A stretch of DNA of 55,588 bases from an uncultured Oscillospiraceae bacterium (lineage in GTDB: Bacteria; Bacillota; Clostridia; Oscillospirales; Oscillospiraceae): assembly GCA_900763995.1 (NCBI GenBank), contig CAAFMK010000036.1, positions 1-55,588 of the forward strand. Direction: 5' to 3'. Positions 8,678 to 16,840 of this stretch are shown here, one piece after another. The position numbers were made by a program, and so were the translations under genes. Below the pieces are notes generated by a model. That model saw only the letters and a list, made by a program, of their open reading frames with translations, ran no database searches and was not told where the DNA came from. How positions within the stretch are numbered: position 1 is the first letter of the stretch; each line of letters begins with the position of its first letter.

Positions 8678-9454
8678 ATGCTTCTTAATATACTTGCTGT
8701 AGGCGATGTGGTGGGAGAAGGGGGACAGGACATCCTTTCCCGCCGCCTGTCCGGCCTGCGGGATGAGCTGGGGGCCCACTTTGTTGTGGTCAACGGAGAA
8801 AACGCCTCTGGCGTGGGCATTACCCCCGCTCAGGCCAGACGGATGCTGGATGCCGGGGCCGATGTGATCACCCTGGGCAACCACACCTGGAACCGCATCC
8901 AGATCGGGGACTTTCTGGATCGGGAATCCCGCATTCTCCGCCCCGCCAACTACGCCGGGCGGGTGCCTGGGCGGGGGATGGGAATATACCCCTGTCAGGG
9001 ATTTCAGCTGGCGGTATTGAATCTCATGGGCCGGGTAGAGCTGAACCCCAACCTGGACAGCCCCTTTAAAATGGCCGACACCCTGTTAAAACAGGGGAAA
9101 TACGACCTGGCCCTTGTGGACTTCCACGCAGAGGTCACCAGCGAAAAGGGGGCTATGGCCTGGTATCTGGACGGGCGGGCGGCGGCTGTGTGGGGTACCC
9201 ACACCCATGTGCCCACCGCCGACTGTCAGATTTTGCCCAAGGGCACCGGCTTTGTCACCGATCTAGGGATGACCGGCCCCCGCCGCTCAGTGCTGGGTAT
9301 CCGGCCAGAGCACTCCATCAACCTGTTTTTAGGGGGACTGCCCCGGCGGTATCAGGAGGCGGAGGGCAACTGCAAGCTCAATGCCTGTCTATTCGCCATT
9401 GATACAGATCAGAAAAAGTGTGTGGCCGTCCAACGGACGGATATAGAGGAGTGA
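8678..9454 (+). CDS. ymdB: YmdB-family metallophosphoesterase
   Basis: Homologue of Bacillus YmdB, a dinuclear-metal phosphodiesterase active on 2',3'-cyclic nucleotides that influences biofilm and sporulation decisions. The 258 residues carry the metal ligands in order: GDVVGEGG near the N terminus, VNGENASG, LGNHTWN, DFHAEVTSEK and GTHTHVPTAD. AAGGAGG is 10 bases before the ATG at 8678; a TTG at 8669 in the same frame is too close to it. The downstream YhaO-like gene starts 4 bases after its stop, so they are cotranscribed. The usual neighbour rny (RNase Y) is not here. Confidence 0.93.
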   Translation: MLLNILAVGDVVGEGGQDILSRRLSGLRDELGAHFVVVNGENASGVGITPAQARRMLDAGADVITLGNHTWNRIQIGDFLDRESRILRPANYAGRVPGRGMGIYPCQGFQLAVLNLMGRVELNPNLDSPFKMADTLLKQGKYDLALVDFHAEVTSEKGAMAWYLDGRAAAVWGTHTHVPTADCQILPKGTGFVTDLGMTGPRRSVLGIRPEHSINLFLGGLPRRYQEAEGNCKLNACLFAIDTDQKKCVAVQRTDIEE

Positions 9455-9458
9455 CCAT

Positions 9459-10544
9459 ATGCTGAAAATCATCCATGGGGCTGACTTTCATCTGGACAGC
9501 CCCTTTTCCGGCCTGAGCCCGGAGCGGGCGGCCCAGCGGCGCAGGGAGCTGCGGGAGCTGCCCCGGCGGCTGGCCCAGCTGGCCTGTGAAAAACAGGCGG
9601 ATCTGGTGCTGCTGCCCGGTGACCTGCTGGACTCCCACCAGGTCTATCAGGAGACGGTACAGGCCCTGATGGAGGCCCTTGGCTCCATGCCCTGTCCGGT
9701 ACTCATTGCCCCAGGGAACCACGACTACTTCTCCCGGAATTGCGTATACGCCACCATGCAGTGGCCTCAGCAGATACATATTTTTCAAACCGGGGCTTTG
9801 GAGGGGGTGGACTTTCCACCGCTGAACTGTACCGTGTGGGGCCGGGCCTTTGTCTCCAGTCATCAGGAGGAGTCCCCTCTGGATGGGCTGTCCATCCCAG
9901 AGGATGGGCGTATCCATCTGGCCTGTCTCCACGGCGATGTGGCCCCCCAGAGCCAGTACGGCCCCATCTCCCCTCAGGAGATCGCCAAAAGCGGGCTGCA
10001 CTACCTGGCCCTGGGCCATATCCACCAGTCCAGTGGACTCCAGCAGGCGGGTGACACCTTCTGGGCCTATCCGGGCTGTCCCGAGGGGCGTGGCTTTGAT
10101 GAGACGGGGGAAAAGGGGGTACTGTATGTAGAGGCAGATGGCCAGAATGTATCCGCCCAGTTTATCCCCCTGTGCCAGCGGAAATATGAGATTTTGTCGG
10201 TGGACATCACCCAGTCCCGGGATTTGGCGGAAACCATTGGAGCCGCTCTGCCCCCAGGTGCCCAGGAGCACATCTTCCGTATCCTGCTCACGGGGGAGGG
10301 GAAGCGCCCCGACCTGACCGCATTGGAGCGGACTTTGGCCCCTGGGTGCTACGGCCTGACCCTGCGGGATGGCACCCGTCTGCCCCAGGATCTGTGGGCC
10401 CGGAGGGAGGAGGACACCCTCACCGGGCTGTTCCTCCGGGCCATGTGGGAAAAGTGCCAGCAGGAGCCAGATAACCAGCTCTATCAGCTGGCCGTTCGAT
10501 ACGGGCTGAGTGCCCTGGAAAATGGAGAGGGGGGAGCTTTGTGA
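9459..10544 (+). CDS. YhaO/SbcD-like DNA repair exonuclease
   Basis: Calcineurin-like metallophosphoesterase of the Mre11/SbcD superfamily, 361 residues. Metal-binding motifs are seen as GADFHLDSPF (start), PGDLLDS, GNHDYFS, CLHGD and LGHIHQS. The length and the partner gene fit the YhaO subgroup of Gram-positive bacteria better than SbcD itself. The next gene, a YhaN-like ATPase, starts within its stop codon (GTGA overlap), a sign that the two make one nuclease-ATPase complex that processes DNA ends. Substrate details are not established for this branch. Confidence 0.85.
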   Translation: MLKIIHGADFHLDSPFSGLSPERAAQRRRELRELPRRLAQLACEKQADLVLLPGDLLDSHQVYQETVQALMEALGSMPCPVLIAPGNHDYFSRNCVYATMQWPQQIHIFQTGALEGVDFPPLNCTVWGRAFVSSHQEESPLDGLSIPEDGRIHLACLHGDVAPQSQYGPISPQEIAKSGLHYLALGHIHQSSGLQQAGDTFWAYPGCPEGRGFDETGEKGVLYVEADGQNVSAQFIPLCQRKYEILSVDITQSRDLAETIGAALPPGAQEHIFRILLTGEGKRPDLTALERTLAPGCYGLTLRDGTRLPQDLWARREEDTLTGLFLRAMWEKCQQEPDNQLYQLAVRYGLSALENGEGGAL

Positions 10545-13045
10545 AGGTACGATCCATGACCGCCACCTTTGGCAAGCTTGACCACGCCAAGCTGAAGCTG
10601 GGGGAGGGGCTCAACCTCATCTATGCCCCCAATGAGGGGGGCAAGTCCACCTGGGCCGCCTTCTTTAAGGCCATGCTCTATGGCATTGACACCCGGGATC
10701 GGGACAAAAAGGGCTATCTGGCCGATAAAAATCACTATCAGCCCTGGTCTGGCGCCCCCATGGAGGGGGAGATCCAGTTGGAGTGGCAGGGCCGGGAAAT
10801 CACCATTCGCCGCGGCCCCAGGGGAAATAACCCCTTTGGCTCCTTCTCCGCAGTGTACACTGGCACGGAGGAGCCGGTGCCCGGCCTGACCGGGGCCAAC
10901 TGCGGGGAGATGCTAACAGGTGTGGGGCTGGCTGTCTTTTCCCGCTCGGCCTTTCTGGGGGCGGACAATCTGGCCCTCACCTCCACCCCTGAGCTGGAGC
11001 GGAGAATTGCCGCTCTGGTCTCCTCCGGGGAGGAGGAGGTCTCCTTTACCCAGGTACAGGGCCGATTGAAAGAGTGGCTCAATAAGCGCCGGGTCAACAA
11101 AAGTGTGGGGGAGATCCCCCGGCTGGAGGAGGAGCTGATCCAGGTGCGCTCCCTCCTTGGCCAGCTCAATGAGATCACTGCTCAGGTCACCCAGCTAAAT
11201 GGCTCCCATGAGCAGCTGGAGCAGCAGTATCAGCAGCTGTGTGAGGAACAGCGGGCCCACCAGATCAGGGCCTGGAATCAGGTGGTACAGGAGCTTTCGG
11301 TGCTCACCGCCCAGTGTCAGCAGCTAAAAGAGGAGCGGGACAGCCTACAGCAGGATGAGGAGATCCATCACCGCCTGGCCCAGCAGGCCCTGAACCTCCG
11401 GTATGCACAGGCCAATGAGGAGCTGGAGCTGGCACAAAACCAGCTGGATGCCCTGCGCACTGAGCTGGCCCGGTTTGGCACCCTGCCTGACAGGGAGCTT
11501 TTGAAAAGGGCCCAGGGAGAGCTGCAATATCTCAAGGTGCTGGACGAGGAGATCAAGGCCGGGGAGGAAACTCTGCGCCAGGCGGACGAGCACTATGTAC
11601 AGGCCCAGATCAATGCTCAGGATGAGAATTTCTCTGGTATGTCCGCCCAGGAGGCCGCCCTCGCCGCCCAAAAAGCCACCAACGATCACACCCTCTATTT
11701 GCAGCACGCACAGCGCCAGCGCTCCAGGGCCCGTGTCTTCCCTGTGATCGGTCTGATTGCCGCTGTAGTGGGGGGGCTGATTTCCTACGCCCAGGGGGCA
11801 CCCTTTTTACTCTATCCCCTCTATATTGGACTTGGACTGTTTGGCTTGTCCATTGTGGCCACCTTTGTTGGACTGGTCCGAAAAAAGGTCTGGCTGGAGC
11901 GGGCAGCCAAGGCGCTCTCCCAATTTCATGCCCAGACCCCTGAGGAGTTGCAGGCGCTGGTTCAGGACTACACCAAGCGCTGTGACCAGTCCGACCAGGC
12001 TGCACAGCAGGCCAAGGTGGCCCGTGGTGCCCTGAACGAGCGAAAAGCCCGCCGAAACAACAGCTGGACAGATCTGATGGATTTTGTCCACACTTTTGCC
12101 CCAGAGGTGCAAAACTCCTTTGGCTGTTCTGCGGCGCTGTCCCGAGCTCTGAATCTTGAGCACGAGTTATCCACAGCCAGGGACAAAGTTGTGGAGCGCC
12201 GCCGCCGTATGGAGGATCTGGCCGCCCAGGGTGGCCAGCTGGGGGACTCCTCGGAGCTGCTCCCCACCCCCTCACGCCCGCTGGAGCGGGTGGAGCAGGA
12301 ACTGAGCCAGGTCAACGCACAGCTCCAGCAGGTGACCCAGCAGCTGGATCGGGTCAGGGGGCGGCAGGCCGCCATGAAGCAGCCTGAGGAGGGGGACGCC
12401 ACCCCACCTGTCACCCCACAAAGGACCCCGGAGCAGACTGAGCAGGCTCTTGTACAGGTGAAGGGGGAGCTGGAGCAGGTCAGCGCCCAGCTCCATCAGG
12501 CTCAGGGCAGACAGCGGGCCATGGGTGACCCCGCCGCCGTCTGTGCCCAAAAGGAGGGGCTGGAGCACGACTTAAAGCGCCGTACCCTGGAGTATGAGGC
12601 CCTGGCCCTGGCTATGGACACCATGCAGCAGTCAAACGCCCAGCTCCAGGAGCGCTTTTCCCCAGAGCTCAACCAGCTTTCAGGGCAGTATCTGGCCCGT
12701 CTGACCCAAAACAAATACCCCTCTGTCAGTCTGACACGGGATTTGGAGGGGGCGGTGCGCAGCACAGGTGACATTTTGCCCCGCAGTGCCCTCTACCTCT
12801 CCCATGGCACCGCAGATCAGCTGTATCTGGCGGCCCGGCTGGCGGTTTGCCAGCTGTGTCTGCCTGAAAAGCCCCCCATTGTGCTGGACGATGCCCTGGC
12901 CGCCTTTGATGAACAGCGGCTCACACAGGCCCTTAAGCTTCTTCGGGAACTCTCTGAGGATCAGCAGCTGCTGCTGTTCACCTGCCACAAGCGGGAGGAG
13001 CAGCTGCTGGAGGGCCAGCCCGGCGTCAGCGTGCTGTCCCTGTGA
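10541..13045 (+). CDS. YhaN-like SMC/Rad50-type ATPase
   Basis: An 834-residue ATPase with split head domains. The N-terminal Walker A is NEGGKST (about residue 31), followed by the long coiled-coil region rich in Q, E and L, and a C-terminal head with Walker B (IVLDDALAAFD) near residue 780. In the middle, around residues 405-455, there is a hydrophobic hairpin (VIGLIAAVVGG then IGLGLFGLSIV), a membrane-like feature typical of YhaN and absent from classical SbcC. It overlaps the nuclease gene by 4 bases at a GTG start. The pair is probably a membrane-associated DNA end-processing machine; this is inference from the family. Confidence 0.82.
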   Translation: MKVRSMTATFGKLDHAKLKLGEGLNLIYAPNEGGKSTWAAFFKAMLYGIDTRDRDKKGYLADKNHYQPWSGAPMEGEIQLEWQGREITIRRGPRGNNPFGSFSAVYTGTEEPVPGLTGANCGEMLTGVGLAVFSRSAFLGADNLALTSTPELERRIAALVSSGEEEVSFTQVQGRLKEWLNKRRVNKSVGEIPRLEEELIQVRSLLGQLNEITAQVTQLNGSHEQLEQQYQQLCEEQRAHQIRAWNQVVQELSVLTAQCQQLKEERDSLQQDEEIHHRLAQQALNLRYAQANEELELAQNQLDALRTELARFGTLPDRELLKRAQGELQYLKVLDEEIKAGEETLRQADEHYVQAQINAQDENFSGMSAQEAALAAQKATNDHTLYLQHAQRQRSRARVFPVIGLIAAVVGGLISYAQGAPFLLYPLYIGLGLFGLSIVATFVGLVRKKVWLERAAKALSQFHAQTPEELQALVQDYTKRCDQSDQAAQQAKVARGALNERKARRNNSWTDLMDFVHTFAPEVQNSFGCSAALSRALNLEHELSTARDKVVERRRRMEDLAAQGGQLGDSSELLPTPSRPLERVEQELSQVNAQLQQVTQQLDRVRGRQAAMKQPEEGDATPPVTPQRTPEQTEQALVQVKGELEQVSAQLHQAQGRQRAMGDPAAVCAQKEGLEHDLKRRTLEYEALALAMDTMQQSNAQLQERFSPELNQLSGQYLARLTQNKYPSVSLTRDLEGAVRSTGDILPRSALYLSHGTADQLYLAARLAVCQLCLPEKPPIVLDDALAAFDEQRLTQALKLLRELSEDQQLLLFTCHKREEQLLEGQPGVSVLSL

Positions 13046-13048
13046 GAG

Positions 13049-13077
13049 TTGCATTCCAAGTATAAAATGGGTATAAT
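13049..13077 (+). promoter_or_regulatory. Promoter of lepB
   Basis: TTGCAT (13049-13054), a 17-base spacer and TATAAT (13072-13077) lie 42 bases upstream of the lepB start and just after the YhaN stop. Confidence 0.75.
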
Positions 13078-13118
13078 ATCATCCATAGATCACAGATCCC
13101 AAATAAGGAGGCCCTCCA

Positions 13119-13727
13119 ATGGATGAACAAAACAACCTGTCTGAGGTGGACGGGGAAACATCACCCACCCGCCCCGCAGGCAGTGAGCTATATGAATGGC
13201 TTCAGCTTCTCATGGGCTGTGTGCTGGCTGCGGTGGTGCTGTTTAACTGCTTTGCCCGGTTGACCCGAGTGGATGGCTCCTCTATGGACCCCACTTTGCA
13301 GCATGGGGAAATGATGCTGATCTGGTCTTTGGGCTACCAGCCCAAGCAGGGGGATATTGTGGTGCTCAACAAAATTGACACCGTCACCGACCAGCTGCTC
13401 CACAGCGCCGCCATTGTCAAGCGGGTGATCGCCACCGGCGGACAGACGGTGGACATCGACTACACCACCGGCACCGTCTATGTAGACGGGCTGCCCCTGA
13501 GTGAGACCTATACCAATGGGGAGATGTACCGCCCTGACCCCACCACACATCCCATGATGCAGCAGACCCACTGGGAGGTACCAGAGGACTCCATTTTCGT
13601 CATGGGGGACAACCGCAACGCCTCCACCGACAGCCGGGACGATATGGTTGGCCCTATCCACACCGACTATATTCTGGGCAAGGTGGTCTTTGCCCTGTGG
13701 CCTATGGAGAAATTTGGGTCCCTTTGA
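13119..13727 (+). CDS. lepB: Type I signal peptidase
   Basis: Membrane serine protease that removes signal peptides from secreted proteins. The 202 residues contain an N-terminal membrane anchor (about 28-46), the catalytic serine in SSMDPT (Ser55) and the catalytic lysine in KRVIATGG (Lys101), plus the C-terminal box MGDNRNASTDSR. AAGGAG lies 8 bases before the ATG. It has its own promoter. Nearby secreted products that might be its clients include the M14 peptidase, but any exported protein of the cell would be. Confidence 0.95.
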   Translation: MDEQNNLSEVDGETSPTRPAGSELYEWLQLLMGCVLAAVVLFNCFARLTRVDGSSMDPTLQHGEMMLIWSLGYQPKQGDIVVLNKIDTVTDQLLHSAAIVKRVIATGGQTVDIDYTTGTVYVDGLPLSETYTNGEMYRPDPTTHPMMQQTHWEVPEDSIFVMGDNRNASTDSRDDMVGPIHTDYILGKVVFALWPMEKFGSL

Positions 13728-13808
13728 GCGGACGGTCCACAGCTCCACCCCTTTGTCCCATGTTCCTTCCCCGCCAGTCACCAGAGCTTAAAGGAGGCCT
13801 TTTTCACC

Positions 13809-14153
13809 ATGTCCAACATCGGCAACAATCGCACCCACGCCATGGATGAGCTGTTTCGCGGCATCCTGATGCTGCAGGACATTGACGAATGTTACCAGTT
13901 TTTCAGTGATCTGTTTACCATACAGGAGCTGACCGCCTTTGCCCAGCGCTTTCAGGTGGCAGAGCTTCTGGCAGATGGCAGCACCTACGAGGGCGTGAGG
14001 GAAAAGGTGCCCGCCAGCTACTCCACCATCACCCGCATCAATACTGAGCTACGGTATGGCTCGGGGGGCTATCAAATGGTGCTGGATCGACTAAAGCCCA
14101 ACAGGGAACATGATGCCCTACAGCAGTCTCTGCGCAATTTCCCCTTTATCTGA
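13809..14153 (+). CDS. YerC/YecD-type TrpR-like DNA-binding protein
   Basis: A 114-residue helical protein of the TrpR-related YerC family. The helix-turn-helix region is visible as LTAFAQRFQVAELLADGSTYEGVREKVPASYSTI split over two helices around residues 45-78. AAGGAGG is 11 bases before the ATG. YerC homologues in Bacillota are regulators of unproven target; the TrpR link is structural and does not imply tryptophan binding. It ends at a stem-loop terminator. Confidence 0.85.
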   Translation: MSNIGNNRTHAMDELFRGILMLQDIDECYQFFSDLFTIQELTAFAQRFQVAELLADGSTYEGVREKVPASYSTITRINTELRYGSGGYQMVLDRLKPNREHDALQQSLRNFPFI

Positions 14154-14171
14154 CCCTTTTCTATCTATTAC

Positions 14172-14214
14172 AGCACCTCTGTCAGTTTTATGTAATCTGA
14201 CAGAGGTGCTTTCC
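14172..14214 (+). terminator. Terminator after the YerC-like gene
   Basis: A perfect 14-base-pair stem, AGCACCTCTGTCAG with CTGACAGAGGTGCT, with an 11-base loop. The T run is weak (TTCC), so efficiency is uncertain. Confidence 0.65.
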
Positions 14215-14243
14215 ACAATATCCAAAATAGGACAATCTTTCTC

Positions 14244-14271
14244 TTGACTTTTTGTGCGTATTGTATATAAT
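14244..14271 (+). promoter_or_regulatory. Promoter of the M14 peptidase gene
   Basis: TTGACT (14244-14249), a 16-base spacer and TATAAT (14266-14271) are followed by a leader of about 75 bases before the ATG at 14350. Confidence 0.8.
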
Positions 14272-14349
14272 GATTATTAGTTCCAGCCGTGTCATACAGC
14301 TGGCTCAATCTGGTAAAAGAGAGAAGATAAAGGAAAGGATCTTGCTACT

Positions 14350-15831
14350 ATGAAAAAGCTTATAAAGCGTGCCCTTGGTATGATTCTCAGCACAGCTCTG
14401 GTTTGCTCCATCCTTACCCCCACCTCGTTGGCAGAGGACTCTAGCAGCCGCCCCACACGGGAGCTGCTCTCCATGGACTTCAAGCCAGAGGATCCCGCTC
14501 AGATCCCCAAGGGTCTGGAGATCGACTGGAACCACCGCTACCACTACAATGAGATCGAGGGTCAGCTGAATCGATTGGCTAAGGCCTATCCCCAGGTCAG
14601 CGACCTCTACTCCATTGGCACCTCCTGGCAGGAGCGTGACTTGTGGTGTCTGAAAATCACCAATGAGGCTGTGAGCGACTCCTATAAGACTGGTATTGGC
14701 GTATTTGCCAACATCCATGGTGGCGAGCGTGAAAGCACCTCCTCCGCTATGTATACCGCATGGTGGATGCTGCTCAACTCTAACGACCCCTATGTAAAGG
14801 CCATTTTGGACAACTACATCATCTATGTGGTGCCCATCATCAATCCCGATGGCTATGAGCAGTCCTTTGTCAATAACAACCGCCCCAACCTGCGCCCCAC
14901 CGACCGGAACGGGGATGGCATTCCCTTCAGCGACCCCTACACCGATATTGACAATGATGGCTATATCTCCACCATTTACCGGGGCAAGGCCAAGGATATG
15001 CCCTCCACCTCCATGCAGTATTTCGGCACTGAGAGCCCAGACTGGGACAAAAACGGCATTCTGGGCGATGACCCTCGTTCCAGCACCATCGACATGAACC
15101 GCACCTTTGATTTCCAGTGGAACCGCTTTGACATCGAGACCGAGGATACCCAGGTAATCGGCAACAACGCTTGGGGTTCTGCTGGCCCCGCCCCCGCCTC
15201 TGAGCCTGAGATCCGCGCCCTGCAGGACTTCATGTACAACACCCCCATGGACGCTCTGGTCTCCATCCACACTGGTATCCAGTGCGTGCTGTACCCCTGG
15301 TGCTACCGCCCCTATGATGCCAGCAACCCCAAGGATGCCGAGATCCCCTTCATGAAGGAGACCGCCGCCAAGATGGCCAAGGCATTCCAGGACACCACTG
15401 GCCGCGGCTACTACACCATGAGCTCCTATGAGGACTATCCCACCGCCGCTGAGATGATCGACTACGCCTTTGGCCGCTTCAACATCCACGCCTACACCAT
15501 CGAGGTATACCGTGGCGGCAAGTCTGAGTCTGGTGACATCTCTGAGTGTATTTGGGAGAATGAGCTGCCCCAGCCCACTTGGGTGTTCTACTCCCAGAGC
15601 AGGATCAAGGATGTGCTGCATCTGGACCCCTCCAAGCTGAAGGATGCCAATGGCAAGCCTCTGGCTGCTGATGAGGGCCTGTGGTTCTACACCAGCTCCA
15701 CTGCACAGATGGTCGACAAGGCCCCTGAGGGTCAGGACATTATGGTCAAGGGTGCACGTGACTCCATCCTCACCATGATTGAGAGTGAGCCCCACGGCCA
15801 GGGCTATCAGCGCCCCACCTATGTCAAGTAA
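14350..15831 (+). CDS. Secreted M14 zinc carboxypeptidase
   Basis: A 493-residue exported metallopeptidase. Residues 1-28 form a signal peptide (KK, then a hydrophobic core, then SLAED). The M14 zinc ligands are HGGE at 123-126 and the later histidine in SIHTG; INPDGYE, DMNRTFDFQW (substrate-binding Asn-Arg) and the catalytic glutamate in YTIEVY follow. All key residues are present, so it should be active, cutting C-terminal residues from peptides or peptidoglycan stem peptides outside the cell. Family members in Clostridia often act on cell-wall peptides, but nothing here decides that. It is a single-gene unit between its own promoter and a terminator. Confidence 0.9.
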   Translation: MKKLIKRALGMILSTALVCSILTPTSLAEDSSSRPTRELLSMDFKPEDPAQIPKGLEIDWNHRYHYNEIEGQLNRLAKAYPQVSDLYSIGTSWQERDLWCLKITNEAVSDSYKTGIGVFANIHGGERESTSSAMYTAWWMLLNSNDPYVKAILDNYIIYVVPIINPDGYEQSFVNNNRPNLRPTDRNGDGIPFSDPYTDIDNDGYISTIYRGKAKDMPSTSMQYFGTESPDWDKNGILGDDPRSSTIDMNRTFDFQWNRFDIETEDTQVIGNNAWGSAGPAPASEPEIRALQDFMYNTPMDALVSIHTGIQCVLYPWCYRPYDASNPKDAEIPFMKETAAKMAKAFQDTTGRGYYTMSSYEDYPTAAEMIDYAFGRFNIHAYTIEVYRGGKSESGDISECIWENELPQPTWVFYSQSRIKDVLHLDPSKLKDANGKPLAADEGLWFYTSSTAQMVDKAPEGQDIMVKGARDSILTMIESEPHGQGYQRPTYVK

Positions 15832-15859
15832 TCTCTCTTTTACAAACTGAAATTAGTAA

Positions 15860-15895
15860 AACACCCAGCTGGCAACCGCCAGCTGGGTGTTTTTT
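15860..15895. terminator. Bidirectional terminator between convergent genes
   Basis: AACACCCAGCTGGC pairs with GCCAGCTGGGTGTT around the loop AACC, followed by a T run on the plus strand. It closes the M14 gene and abuts the stop codon of the minus-strand racemase gene. Confidence 0.9.
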
Positions 15896-16676
15896 ACAGC
15901 TCTATTTCCATTGGTTCGTCCAGAAGGACTGGGCCGCCAATATAGGCAGATACAACTTTTCCACCCTGGCGCTCCACAGTGGCCTCTACCACCCCGGCGG
16001 GCTGTATGTACTGATGGGTCACTGTCCCATCTGGGGTAGTCTCACTTTGAGCCACTACACAGGCCAGCGAGCCGGAGCCACAGCTGCCCTCCCAGATCAT
16101 GGTATTGGAGGCAGGCACCTTGACCAGTGGGGTCATCTTGCTGGTCTCAGGCTCCAGGAAAATCACCCCATAGGCATCCAAACCAGGAATATCAGAAAAA
16201 ATTGGCTCTGCACCGTCAAAAAAATCCTGATTGGGGGTCACATTCTCCACGACAAGGTGGGCAATTCCCCCCAAATGGACTAAAGTACCCTTTGCACCGT
16301 TGATCTCCACCGCCTTTGTCCACAGGGGAAGGGGCATTTCTGACCGGGCGGTGCCCTCCTCCATATCCACATCTACCATCACTGGGTGGTCACAGCCGCT
16401 GACCTCCACCTGTATTGGCTGATTGCTGCCCTGCTGCTGGGCCAGGAGCATCCCAAAGGCCCGAGTGGCATTACCGCAGAACTCTCCTCCCGCCATTTCC
16501 ATACGGCCCTGGCTGCCCTGGGCAGGGGGACAGAGAAAGCCCACCTGCTCCACATGGAGCTCTGTCAGGGCCATGATTTTACTGGCAAGTTCAGTTCGCT
16601 GCTCTGTTGGGACGGGGGACATGACAAAAATGGTAATATTCCCCGCCGGGTTTACGCGCACCATCTTTATTTTCAT
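15894..16676 (-). CDS. DapF-fold amino acid racemase, candidate histidine racemase
   Basis: A 260-residue member of the diaminopimelate-epimerase superfamily, which uses two cysteines for PLP-independent racemisation. Both are present: Cys67 in FCGNATR and Cys199 in SCGSGSLA. The N terminus, VNPAGNITIFV, and the following EQVGF resemble, as far as I recall, CntK, the histidine racemase of staphylopine synthesis, more than housekeeping DapF (which has the pattern CGNGIRC). The neighbour upstream is histidine ammonia-lyase, which favours histidine as substrate. AAAGGAG precedes the ATG at 16676. DapF activity is the main alternative. The substrate call is inference from similarity and context. 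Confidence 0.75.
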   Translation of the reverse strand: MKIKMVRVNPAGNITIFVMSPVPTEQRTELASKIMALTELHVEQVGFLCPPAQGSQGRMEMAGGEFCGNATRAFGMLLAQQQGSNQPIQVEVSGCDHPVMVDVDMEEGTARSEMPLPLWTKAVEINGAKGTLVHLGGIAHLVVENVTPNQDFFDGAEPIFSDIPGLDAYGVIFLEPETSKMTPLVKVPASNTMIWEGSCGSGSLACVVAQSETTPDGTVTHQYIQPAGVVEATVERQGGKVVSAYIGGPVLLDEPMEIEL

Positions 16677-16783
16677 ATCTGCTGCTCCTTTGTAAGGCAA
16701 TACCCACATCATTCAGCAAAAGAGATCTCTGGCAAGTTTGTCTGTACCGCAAATGCTGTCAGTGGGGTACTGCCTAAAAATGA

Positions 16784-16825
16784 ACCCCCAGAGGAGAGGG
16801 ACGAAAGGCCCTCCCCCCTGGGGGT
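16784..16825 (-). terminator. Terminator after hutH
   Basis: On the minus strand a GC-rich stem (ACCCCCAG with CTGGGGGT, extended inward by CCCT/AGGG) is followed by TTCATTTTT. It suggests that the racemase gene just downstream depends on read-through or its own promoter. Confidence 0.65.
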
Positions 16826-16840
16826 ATTGAGGTTTAAATC